Assembly: GCA_951812305.1 (NCBI GenBank)
Contig: CATOSB010000011.1
Coordinates: 636,727-700,726, forward strand
Reading direction: 5' to 3'
DNA length: 64,000 nucleotides
DNA from: an uncultured Paracoccaceae bacterium
Lineage (GTDB): Bacteria > Pseudomonadota > Alphaproteobacteria > Rhodobacterales > Rhodobacteraceae
How positions within the stretch are numbered: position 1 is the first letter of the stretch; every line of letters begins with the position of its first letter. The translations under genes and the position numbers were made by a program. Shown one piece after another: positions 1 to 7,710 of this stretch. The notes below the pieces were generated by a model. That model did not search any database and was not told where the DNA came from. It saw only the letters and a list, made by a program, of their open reading frames with translations.

Positions 1-322
1 TGATCCGTTTTGTGGCCGTGCTTTTGGGCAGGCGGACAGTGACAGATCCCGCGATGATCTCAACACCGTCAAAGGGCGAAGGCGGTGGCGTCGCAAGCAC
101 TGCGATCTCTGCAAAACCAGACGTCTGACCCTCGTCACGCGCGACCTTGCGCCGGGCCGTCGTGCGCCATGTCGATAACCGCGTCGCCGACATACCGTGT
201 TTGCGAGCCACACCCGCAACCGTCGCGCCTGGCGCATACGTCTCGGCCACAATCGCCGCGCGCTCCGCCGCCGTCCGTAGTACAGGCCTGCGGCGCGAAA
301 CCTCCGCCCCATCATCCAACAT
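1..322 (-). CDS. tnpA: IS66 TnpA (orfA), 5' part, runs off the window
   Basis: This is the N-terminal part of the small helix-turn-helix accessory protein of a three-gene IS66 element. It is nearly identical to the full copies at 11155-11514, 13375-13734 and 20129-20488. The HTH segment (AIVAETYAPGATVAGVARKH) resembles the usual IS66 orfA/Tnp_1 fold. The start codon is kept (complement of 320-322), but the element's own terminal repeat is missing because a single-ORF IS66 element begins at 328. The rest of this copy lies left of the window. Confidence 0.85.
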   Translation of the reverse strand, partial: MLDDGAEVSRRRPVLRTAAERAAIVAETYAPGATVAGVARKHGMSATRLSTWRTTARRKVARDEGQTSGFAEIAVLATPPPSPFDGVEIIAGSVTVRLPKSTATKRI

Positions 323-327
323 CAAAT

Positions 328-1928
328 GTAACTCCCAAGCACCCCCCACGTTTGAGTGTTATTGTCAGTTTTATGGTGAGTCGAATTTGCCATTTTGCGC
401 GTGTTTTTTTTCTTTCTTGTCTGAATTCTGTGGCGCCGGGTTGATTTCTCTGAATCAGTGGTGGGATGGATCAGGTTGCCGCCCTTGAACAACTTCTCGC
501 CACGGCTCTGCGTCGGATCGCTGAGCTTGAAGCTGCGTTGGCGAGCATGGCGGAAGAGATCACGGACCTGCGCCGACAGTTGGCCAAGAACAGCAGCAAT
601 AGCAGCAAGCCCCCTTCAAGTGATGGCCTGAAGAAGCCAGCCCCGCGCAGCCTGCGTGGCAAATCCGGAAAGAAAAGTGGCGGCCAAGTTGGCCACCGGG
701 GCGACACCCTGCGCCAGACGTCAACACCCGACTTTGTCGAACGGCATGAGGCGACGCATTGCAGCGCCTGTCAGAGCGCCCTGACGGCGGAGATGGTGAA
801 AGGGATCGAGAAGCGTCAGGTGTTCGACTTGCCTGCGCCACGCCTGGAGGTCACCGAGCATCAGGCGGCGGTTTATTGTTGCGACCATTGTCGAGCCACG
901 ACGACGGCTGGCTTTCCCGATGGCGTGGCCGCGCATGTGCAATATGGCACGCGCATGCGGGCAGTGGCGGTCTATTGCAATGTTCAGCAGCTGATACCCG
1001 AGGATCGGGTCTGCCAGCTTATGCGCGACCTGTTTGGGGCCACCAGCTTGTGCGCGGCCAGCGTGACCAACTGGACGCGCGGCGCGGCAAATAAGATGGG
1101 TGTCGTGGTTGAACACATTCTCGCCCGGCTTGCCGAAGGCGGCGTTCGGCATCTGGACGAGACCGGACTTCGTGTTGCCGGCAAGCTGCACTGGCTGCAC
1201 ACGATCTGCGATACCGCCTTCACCCATTACCGCATCAGCGCCAAACGCGGTGCTGTTCCAACCTTCCTGACCGGCGGGACGATCATTCATGATCACTGGA
1301 AACCCTACTACGCCCATATGAGCGGAGTGGACGCCCACGCCCTCTGCGGGGCGCATCACTTGCGCGAACTCAAGGCCATCGAAGAGATCGAAAAAGAGCC
1401 TTGGGCGACGGAGATGAGCGCAGTGCTTCATAGCGCCAATCAGCTCAGATGCGCGGCTCAGGATCAAGGCGAGACCGAACTCCCGGAACTGGTTCGCCAG
1501 GGTATAGTCACCAGATACATGGCGATCCTCGCCAAGGGGCTCGCCTTCCACGAACGCCAGCCCCCGCTGGCCAAAAGCCCCGGCACCCGCGGCCGAAAAG
1601 CCAGGCGGCCAGGCCACAACCTGCTCCTCCGCCTGCGTGACTACCGCGATGACGTTTTGCGATTCATCGCCGACTTCGCGGTCCCATTCACAAACAATCA
1701 GGCCGAACAGGACCTGCGCATGATGAAGCTGCGCATGAAAATCTCGGGCACCTTCCGCACCCTCGAGGGCGCGCGGGTCTTCGCCGACATCAGGTCCGTC
1801 ATCTCGACGGCCAGAAAACACCGGTTCAACATCCTGGAAATCCTGACCCTGTCACCACCTCAGATCATCGCACGGCTCTGACGGAACAAAACCCCGCAAC
1901 CCTATCGGACAGGGTGCTTGGGAGTTAC
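328..1928 (+). mobile_element. Single-ORF IS66-type element (ISBst12-like), copy 1
   Basis: A 1601-bp element whose left end begins gtaactcccaagcacccc at 328. The complementary right end (gggtgcttgggagttac) stops at 1928. It encodes only the large IS66 transposase, as in the ISBst12 subgroup. The 8-bp flanks (catcaaat on the left, aaaactct on the right) do not match, so this copy has probably exchanged flanks by recombination with another copy. It separates an IS66 tnpA fragment from a truncated hemocyanin-like gene. Identical copies lie at 48406 and (one base different) 54708, with a partial inverted one at 63906. Confidence 0.93.
466..1881 (+). CDS. tnpC: IS66 family transposase (single-ORF type)
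   Basis: A 471-residue DDE transposase. The N-terminus (about residues 1-40) is a predicted coiled coil, followed by the Ser/Asn/Pro/Lys-rich linker with KPPSSDG. Two Cys pairs near residues 97-142 (HCSAC, CCDHC) form the zinc-binding region. Catalytic acidic residues are recognisable in HLDETGLR (about 229), HDHWKPY (about 277) and NNQAEQDLRM (about 411). The start at 466 lies about 140 bp inside the left end. No orfA or orfB is present, which is normal for this subgroup. The gene looks intact. Confidence 0.93.
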   Translation: MDQVAALEQLLATALRRIAELEAALASMAEEITDLRRQLAKNSSNSSKPPSSDGLKKPAPRSLRGKSGKKSGGQVGHRGDTLRQTSTPDFVERHEATHCSACQSALTAEMVKGIEKRQVFDLPAPRLEVTEHQAAVYCCDHCRATTTAGFPDGVAAHVQYGTRMRAVAVYCNVQQLIPEDRVCQLMRDLFGATSLCAASVTNWTRGAANKMGVVVEHILARLAEGGVRHLDETGLRVAGKLHWLHTICDTAFTHYRISAKRGAVPTFLTGGTIIHDHWKPYYAHMSGVDAHALCGAHHLRELKAIEEIEKEPWATEMSAVLHSANQLRCAAQDQGETELPELVRQGIVTRYMAILAKGLAFHERQPPLAKSPGTRGRKARRPGHNLLLRLRDYRDDVLRFIADFAVPFTNNQAEQDLRMMKLRMKISGTFRTLEGARVFADIRSVISTARKHRFNILEILTLSPPQIIARL

Positions 1929-2966
1929 AAAACTCTCTTCTTTGAAGCCCGTTTTCAGCTCATTCGTACCCGAGCTTCCAGCGTCGAATGCAGCTCGCGC
2001 GGCTGTGGCAACTTGCTCCGTGAGAACGTCCACATTCTCTTCTCCGAGGTTAACCTCTGGCGTATCGGTGCTGCTGAATATAAGAAGCGTGGATGTGTCA
2101 TCGGGCGACGCCTTCGCCCGAATCTGGCTTGAAGAAAAGTCATAGGGGGCGAGTGTTGAATAGTAGTCCTCCGCAAGGTTATCGATCATTTTGTGCCAAC
2201 GCCAAAACACCGGATCTTGTAGAGACGTGTGTGGGTTAGTCATGACGCCCGCACCCTCTTCACCGGCACTGGCGATAGCGCCGTGCCCAAAATTGTGCAG
2301 TTGGAGGTTGCCGACCAACGTTCGCGCTTGTCTCCATTCTTCATTGGAATTGAATGATGTGGAAAGCAAAGCGCTGTTTGATTCCAATGCAGTGCCTATC
2401 GTTGAAGGATTTATCGGAATATCTTGACCAGCAACCCTGCCAGTCTGAAGAAAGATCCGATATGCTTCTCGGCGGTTTTCTAAATCAAGCTGAGACGGTC
2501 TTGCAATCATAACGTCCGCTGCTCGGGCTGCATAACCCAGAGACCTCGGTTCGCGCGCATCAGGGTCATAACCTTCACCCAGCGATTGTTCGAAGTCATT
2601 AAAAGGATCAGTCAGTGCAAGCCCTGCAGTGAGACGTTCGGTTTCATACCGGGCTAGCATTTGCCTATGCATGTAGACAAAGACTTCGCCCTGTCGGCTC
2701 TTCATGCGCACCGGAAAAGTTGGGGCTGTCGGTGTTCCGGATGGAATTCCAGTGGTGGTGTAAACCATGTGCCAATGTCGATGATGCTCGTTGAGATGAA
2801 TGTCTTCCCGAAACCAATGCAGAAGACCTTCTCCGGATGGTGCCACACTGACACTATCGCCATCTTCTTCGTCTTCGTCGGCAAAGAGTGTCGGTCCTTC
2901 GTCTTCCGATACCCCAAAAAGGCCTGGCTGGCCCGAAGCTGCATATTTGGGCTTTTGAAAGAACAA
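1929..2966 (-). pseudogene. Hemocyanin/prophenoloxidase-like type 3 copper protein, truncated at both ends
   Basis: The open frame carries an arthropod-hemocyanin-type copper domain. CuA is seen as HWFREDI followed by NEHHRHWHMVY (residues about 51-70) and GEVFVYMHRQMLARYETERL (third ligand). CuB is LHNFGHGAIAS plus DPVFWRWHKMID. All six histidine positions appear to be present. These are hemocyanin/phenoloxidase signatures, not the short bacterial tyrosinase HHxxF type. The first about 15 codons (MFFQKPKYAASGQPG) are encoded by the inverted repeat of a Tn3-family transposon, and the last seven by the IS66 element at 328-1928. The true N-terminus and the C-terminal beta-domain are therefore lost. 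Activity is unlikely; the missing parts are not elsewhere in the window. Confidence 0.8.
2921..2964 (-). repeat. 44-bp terminal inverted repeat of the large Tn3-family transposon
   Basis: The outer end reads ggcctggctggcccgaagct and the inner end is gcttttgaaagaac. The same repeat closes the copies at 38711-38754 and 61315-61358, and its two halves are seen at 30399-30419 and 32964-32986. Confidence 0.88.
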
Positions 2967-2978
2967 ATGGTGTACGTT

Positions 2979-3467
2979 TCATGCGCCTGAACTCTGCAAG
3001 TACATGACGACATTGTCTGGGTGGAACTTGAAGCCCCGACCGTCTGAGACGCGTTCAGCGCTGATGGGGTATTTTGGTCTATTTGGATTGATGGCGACAA
3101 TGCGGAAGACCTCATCTTTCGATCTGAAGGTCCGCCCATAGTCAGAGGGTTCCAGGCCAAAATGCGGCGCAAGGACCTCGAACATGGCTTTGTCTGGCGA
3201 ATAGATTGCGCCGTCTGCCATCGGAATGCCGACGCGGAAACTGATGTCGAAGCCATGACGCAGATCGATGTCACTCAGTTCGCCACCTTCAACCGTCAGC
3301 CCATGCGTTTCCACCACGGCGAGGCAGGCCTTCGTCATGTCCCGGCGCAAGCGTTTGCATAGCTCGGGTGTCAGGTTGCGCGGCGGGGGCACCCTGGAAT
3401 TGGCCTGGCCGACCTTCGCAGGTGGCTTGGCCGTCTGCACGCGCGCTTTCCGCTTGTTCTTTTTCAT
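2979..3467 (-). CDS. Tn3-transposon accessory protein of unknown function (162 aa)
   Basis: I do not recognise a named family. The protein is 162 residues and starts with a strongly basic Lys/Arg/Pro tract (about residues 1-35). A compact alpha/beta domain follows (LRHGFDISFRVGIPMADG, then YGRTFRSKDEVFRIVAINP). An identical copy lies at 38208-38696, in each case directly after the resolvase, whose stop codon shares a base with this start. Its place next to the inverted repeat shows it is an old passenger of this transposon. A nucleic-acid-binding role is a guess from the basic N-terminus. Confidence 0.75.
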   Translation of the reverse strand: MKKNKRKARVQTAKPPAKVGQANSRVPPPRNLTPELCKRLRRDMTKACLAVVETHGLTVEGGELSDIDLRHGFDISFRVGIPMADGAIYSPDKAMFEVLAPHFGLEPSDYGRTFRSKDEVFRIVAINPNRPKYPISAERVSDGRGFKFHPDNVVMYLQSSGA

Positions 3468-3597
3468 TATGGGCTCTGCCCTGTCGTTTGGCCATCCGAG
3501 GGCATCAAAGCCTTTGCTTTATAGACGGTGCCGCGCGAGACGCCCATCTCGCGGGCGATCTCGGTGGGCGTGGCACCGCCAGCCAATCGTTCACCAA
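3467..3597 (-). pseudogene. tnpR: Resolvase (tnpR) C-terminal fragment
   Basis: Only the C-terminal helix-turn-helix of the serine resolvase remains (GERLAGGATPTEIAREMGVS, then RGTVYKAKALMP). It matches the last part of the intact gene at 37618-38208. The frame is cut by the TIME at 3598, inserted after ttggt of the resolvase. The catalytic domain is absent here, and most of it is found at 56439-56683 next to another TIME. Confidence 0.9.
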
Positions 3598-3779
3598 GGG
3601 GTCGAGTGAGGCTGAGTGCAGAAAACCACGTTAAGAAATTTAAAATCATTTGAAAACAATGAATTAAGAGGCTTGCAAATGCGCACAAAATTCGCAGAAA
3701 GCACAGCTATAAAAATCATTTGATTACAACGGGTTACTTTTCTTAGAGGGGTATTTTGCACTGAGCCCTAATGGACCCC
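3598..3779 (+). mobile_element. TIME: 182-bp Tn3-derived inverted-repeat miniature element, copy 1
   Basis: Both ends carry 38-bp Tn3-family inverted repeats. The left (3598-3635) starts GGGGTCGAGTGAGG and ends ACGTTAAG. The right (3742-3779, read on the minus strand) starts GGGGTCCATTAGGG and ends CCTCTAAG. The 106-bp AT-rich interior has no gene. Copies of the same length lie at 14908 (split by IS110) and 54648 (split by the single-ORF IS66 element). The flanks accaa and gaaaa differ, so the two sides come from different insertions. Tn3-family miniature elements of this kind are known as TIMEs. Confidence 0.88.
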
Positions 3780-4142
3780 GAAAACAACGCCGATGTGCCG
3801 CTGATTGGTAAGCTGATCTCTGCCCTCTCCAACGCCGCCCGTCTGGCTGACCAACATTTTGTTTATGTCGTCTGGGGCGTGCGCGACGGCGACCACGCGG
3901 TTGTCGGCACCAACTTCGAACCGACGGTAAAGCGGAAACAGGGCCAGCCGTTGGAAATACGGATCGCAAGCCGCCTTTCACCAGGGATCGAGTTTCGCTT
4001 TGAAGAGGTCGATCACGACGGCCTGCTTCTGATCCTTCTGACCATCCCATCACGGGTTATTCGCACGGCGCTTGATGCTGAACTGGTCCGTCCGTCCGAT
4101 CCAGAGAGGTCACGTGCCGGGTATGTGCCGGACTGGGCATGA
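3780..4142 (+). pseudogene. AlbA_2 (Schlafen-type) putative DNA/ATP-binding domain protein, fragment
   Basis: The frame shows the core of an AlbA_2 domain: LIGKLISALSNAARLADQ, then VYVVWGVRDGDHAVVGTNFEP, then LSPGIEFRFEEVDHDGLLLI. Family members normally have about 20-30 more residues in front (the VEFK strand) and a longer C-terminus. Here the front is replaced by the TIME, whose end supplies the apparent ATG at 3771. The tail (after about residue 100) does not look like the family and may be frameshifted. It lies 175 bp upstream of the helicase gene on the same strand. Confidence 0.65.
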
Positions 4143-4317
4143 TTGAGATAAGTTTTGGCCGGGTTTTGGCCGGGTGAGCCTATGTGGAAGGAAGGGATTT
4201 GCGAAATCATTATAAATCAACATCTTGTATGATATACGGTGAGGGTTTTCTTCTTGATCAGGTTTTGATTGACCGCTGCCGGGGATTCACCTTCATGACA
4301 GATAGAGGGCAAGTAAC
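4143..4317 (+). promoter_or_regulatory. Probable promoter region of the helicase-nuclease operon
   Basis: 175 bp without a gene. An AT-rich stretch (ttataaatcaacatcttg, then tatgatatac, 4211-4239) resembles a promoter with an extended -10 element. The helicase start at 4318 follows a weak purine-rich leader (gagggcaagtaac). No clear operator is seen. Confidence 0.3.
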
Positions 4318-6363
4318 ATGACAAAACAAGTTCCCTCCGTTTCAGTAACGTATGCCCGGAACGGCGGCTCCACCAGGTCGAACGAGCTTGGGATGCGGGT
4401 GATGCAGGAACGGGCTTATGAGAAGCGGGGCGAGCAGTATCTTTTGATCAAGTCGCCGCCCGCGTCGGGAAAGAGCCGCGCGCTAATGTTCATCGCGCTC
4501 GACAAGCTGCACAATCAGGGGCTTCGCAAGGCCATCATCACCGTCCCCGAGAAATCCATCGGATCGAGCTTTGCCGACGAGCCGCTGTCGAAGTTCGGTT
4601 TCTGGACGGATTGGCAGGTCGTACCAAAGTGGAATCTGTGCAACGCGCCAGGCGAAGACGGAAGCAAAGCCGCCTCAGTGGGGACGTTTTTGACGAGCGA
4701 AGATCGCATCCTGGTCTGTCCCCACGCGACCTTCCGCAACGCCATCGAGAAGTTCGGGGTGGATGCCTTCGATGACTGCCTGATCGCCGTGGATGAATTT
4801 CACCACGTCTCGGCCAACCCGGACAACAAGCTTGGCGGGCAGCTCGCCGAGCTGATTGCGCGCGACAAGGTGCATGTTGTCGCCATGACGGGATCATATT
4901 TTCGGGGCGATGCCGAGGCTGTTCTCCTGCCCCATGATGAGGCGAAATTCGATACCGTCACCTATACCTATTACGAGCAACTTAACGGCTATAAGTATCT
5001 GAAAGCGCTCGACATCGGGTATTACTTCTACACCGGCCCCTATTCCGACGACATCCTGAAGGTGCTCGATCCGCACGAGAAAACCATCATCCACATCCCG
5101 AATGTAAATTCGCGGGAGAGCACGAAGCAAAAACATAAGGAAGTGGAGCACATCCTAGAGGAGCTTGGCGACTGGCAGGGGACAGACCCTGCCACGGGCT
5201 TTCAGCTTGTGAAGACATCTGATGGCCGCGTATTGCGCATCGCCGATTTGGTCGATGACGATGCCGCCAAGCGCGACAAAGTATCGGCTGCCCTCAAAGA
5301 CCCCACTCAGAAGAACAACCGCGATCACGTGGACATCATCATCGCCCTTGGCATGGCCAAGGAGGGGTTTGACTGGATTTGGTGTGAACATGCGCTGACG
5401 GTCGGCTATCGCTCAAGCTTAACCGAGATTGTGCAAATCATCGGGCGCGCTACCCGCGATGCCGAGGGCAAGACCCGTTCCCGCTTTACCAATCTGATAG
5501 CTGAGCCCGACGCCTCTGAAGAGGCTGTCACCGAGGCGGTGAACGACACGCTGAAGGCTATCGCGGCCAGCTTGCTCATGGAGCAGGTGCTTGCACCGCG
5601 TTTCAATTTTACCCCGAAAACCACAACCAGCGGCCCGCAGGTCGGCTTTGACTATGGGGAAGACGGTTACGATCCCACTAAGTGCAATGTCGGGTTCAAC
5701 GAAGACAGCGGCCAGTTCCAGATCGAGATCAAAGGGCTCGCCGAACCGAAAACCAAAGAAGCAGAACGTATCTGTCAAGAAGACCTGAACGAGGTCATCA
5801 CCGCTTTTGTGCAGGATAAGACCACCATTGAGCGCGGGCTTTTCGATAAGGAGCTTGTGCCCGAAGAGCTCACACAGGGGCGCATGGGCAAGATCATTAA
5901 GGACAAATATCCCGAGCTCGATACAGAGGATCAGGAGGCCGTGCGGCAAAACGCCATTGCTGCCCTGAACCTCACCCAAAAAGCCAAAGAGGTTGCCCTT
6001 TCAGACCCAAGTGCTGAGGGCATGGGAAGCAATGCCCTTATCCAGGGCGTGCGCAAATTTGCGATGGACGTGCGTGAACTCGATATAGACTTGATCGACC
6101 GCATCAACCCGTTCAGCGAAGCTTATGCGATTCTCGCCAAGACCATGAGCGAAGAAAGCCTGAAGCAGGTTCAGGCTGTGATTTCGGCCAAGAAGGTGCA
6201 ACTCACCCCCGAAGAGGCCCGTGATCTGGCCAAACGTGCCCTGAAGTTCAAACAGGAACGCGGACGACTGCCGTCCATCACTTCCCCCGATGCCTGGGAA
6301 AAGAAGATGGCTGAAGGCGTGGCATTCCTCGCGCGCATGAAGCAGGAGGCTGCCAATGGCTAA
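4318..6363 (+). CDS. DEAD/DEAH-type superfamily 2 helicase of a putative defence cassette
   Basis: A 681-residue SF2 helicase. Motif I is SPPASGKSRA (about residues 45-54), motif II is DEFHH (about 158), motif III-like is AMTGSYF, and motif VI is QIIGRATRD (about 372). A long C-terminal region (about 430-681) is mostly charged helix and has no domain I know. The last codons overlap the start of the GIY-YIG nuclease gene by 8 bp, so the two are translationally coupled. A helicase paired with a GIY-YIG nuclease suggests DNA restriction or anti-phage defence. That function is inferred from the pairing and from the neighbouring AlbA_2 and AbiJ-like genes, not shown. Confidence 0.82.
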   Translation: MTKQVPSVSVTYARNGGSTRSNELGMRVMQERAYEKRGEQYLLIKSPPASGKSRALMFIALDKLHNQGLRKAIITVPEKSIGSSFADEPLSKFGFWTDWQVVPKWNLCNAPGEDGSKAASVGTFLTSEDRILVCPHATFRNAIEKFGVDAFDDCLIAVDEFHHVSANPDNKLGGQLAELIARDKVHVVAMTGSYFRGDAEAVLLPHDEAKFDTVTYTYYEQLNGYKYLKALDIGYYFYTGPYSDDILKVLDPHEKTIIHIPNVNSRESTKQKHKEVEHILEELGDWQGTDPATGFQLVKTSDGRVLRIADLVDDDAAKRDKVSAALKDPTQKNNRDHVDIIIALGMAKEGFDWIWCEHALTVGYRSSLTEIVQIIGRATRDAEGKTRSRFTNLIAEPDASEEAVTEAVNDTLKAIAASLLMEQVLAPRFNFTPKTTTSGPQVGFDYGEDGYDPTKCNVGFNEDSGQFQIEIKGLAEPKTKEAERICQEDLNEVITAFVQDKTTIERGLFDKELVPEELTQGRMGKIIKDKYPELDTEDQEAVRQNAIAALNLTQKAKEVALSDPSAEGMGSNALIQGVRKFAMDVRELDIDLIDRINPFSEAYAILAKTMSEESLKQVQAVISAKKVQLTPEEARDLAKRALKFKQERGRLPSITSPDAWEKKMAEGVAFLARMKQEAANG

Positions 6364-7546
6364 GGAATTTACCGAAGATGACGATGCCCTTCTCGCTGAG
6401 CTTGGCGTCGAGGTTGAAGTGAAGAAAACGGCCACCCGCACCCCGCTTGAAGAGCGGACCATCGCGGGTTTTGAAGAGATTCAGCGGTTCTTCGAAGAAC
6501 ATGGCCGCGTACCCCAACATGGTGAGACGCGAGATATTTTCGAGCGTCTCTATGCCGTGCGGCTTGATCGTATCCGCACGCAACCTGTGAGCCATGCCCT
6601 TGTCGCGGCGATGGATCACCAAGGACTTCTTTCCGACGCATCCTCGCCAGCAGAAAGCGCAACGGATGAACTCGATGATGATGCACTCCTGGCTGAGTTG
6701 GGGATTGAAGTCGAAACTCCGCCGATTACTGAGTTGAAGCATGTCCGCTCAACTGCTGAAAAACGTGCCGCCGAGGAGATTGCCAATCGCGAGCGCTGTG
6801 AAGACTTTGATACTTTCAAACCGCTGTTCGAGCAGGTTCAGAAGGACCTCAATACCGACCTTCGGGAAACGCGCCCCTTCGAACGCAAGGCGGAGATCGA
6901 GCCTGGTCGCTTTTTCATTCTTGGTGGCCAGAAGACCTACGTCGCGGAGATGGGAGAAAAGTTCCCGAATGAAAAAGGCCACATAGACGCGCGGTTGCGC
7001 GTCATCTTCGACAACGGCACCGAAAGCAACATGCTTATGCGCTCGCTTCAGCGCGCTCTGAACAAGGACGAGGCAGGTAGGCGGATTACCGATCCATCCG
7101 CAGGCCCGCTCTTTGCTGACCATACCGCAGATCGGGATGAGGCCAGTGGTACGATCTATGTTCTGCGCAGCAAATCATCACTGCCTATCGTCACGGAGAA
7201 CCGCGATGTCCTACACAAGATCGGCGTGACAAGCGGTAAAGTTGAGCGGCGCATCGCCAATACCAAGCTCGATCCGACGTTTCTCATGGCGGAAGTTGAA
7301 ATCGTAGCGACTTACGAGCTTTACAACATCAACCGTAGCAAGCTGGAAAACCTGATCCATCGTATCTTCGACCCCGCACGCCTGGACATCGAGATCAAGG
7401 ATCGCTTTGGAAATCCCATTACCCCGCGCGAATGGTTTCTTGTCCCGCTCTTCGCTATTGATCAGGCGGTTGAGAAAATTCGGGATGGGTCGATTGCGGG
7501 CTATCGTTATGTCCCCCAAGAGGCGTCCTTGGTGGAGCGTAGTTAA
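6356..7546 (+). CDS. GIY-YIG nuclease (T5orf172-like) fused to repeated acidic N-terminal segments
   Basis: A 396-residue protein. The C-terminal GIY-YIG domain (about 262-385) shows GTIYVLRS in place of GIY, HKIGVTSGKVERRI with the catalytic Arg, and SKLENLIHRIF with the catalytic Glu, as in the T5orf172/MUG113 group. The N-terminal third has two copies of an acidic motif: DDDALLAELGVEVE near residue 7 and DDDALLAELGIEVE near residue 108. These could be docking tags for the helicase. The gene overlaps the helicase by 8 bp and is followed 7 bp later by an AbiJ-like gene. Nuclease activity is predicted from family motifs; the substrate is unknown. Confidence 0.85.
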   Translation: MAKEFTEDDDALLAELGVEVEVKKTATRTPLEERTIAGFEEIQRFFEEHGRVPQHGETRDIFERLYAVRLDRIRTQPVSHALVAAMDHQGLLSDASSPAESATDELDDDALLAELGIEVETPPITELKHVRSTAEKRAAEEIANRERCEDFDTFKPLFEQVQKDLNTDLRETRPFERKAEIEPGRFFILGGQKTYVAEMGEKFPNEKGHIDARLRVIFDNGTESNMLMRSLQRALNKDEAGRRITDPSAGPLFADHTADRDEASGTIYVLRSKSSLPIVTENRDVLHKIGVTSGKVERRIANTKLDPTFLMAEVEIVATYELYNINRSKLENLIHRIFDPARLDIEIKDRFGNPITPREWFLVPLFAIDQAVEKIRDGSIAGYRYVPQEASLVERS

Positions 7547-7710
7547 ACCCCTTATGAAATTTCCGCTTTCACTCCAAAGTATCGACGCCATTGCTGACAT
7601 CATCAGTGGTAATGATGGATGGGACGACCCAAGTCGCAGGATCGGTATATACCGTAGCACCGCGAAGCTTGAGAAATTCATGCGGGGCTGCACCGTGGAT
7701 TTTCGCGTTA

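Larger units (their letters stand above)
2921..3597 (-). mobile_element. Right end of the 5.8-kb Tn3-family transposon (third copy, truncated)
   Basis: This segment matches 38080-38754 in reverse. It runs from the outer inverted repeat (2921-2964), through the 162-residue accessory gene, into the 3' part of the resolvase gene. It stops where the TIME begins at 3598. The transposon end lies in or just before the hemocyanin-like gene, flanked by aaaaa. Confidence 0.9.

Noticed and set aside
721..1821. Long minus-strand frame (366 codons) opposite the IS66-type transposase, repeated at 48799 and 55101
   Set aside because: It follows third-position G+C bias opposite a clear transposase gene and has no domain or ribosome site.
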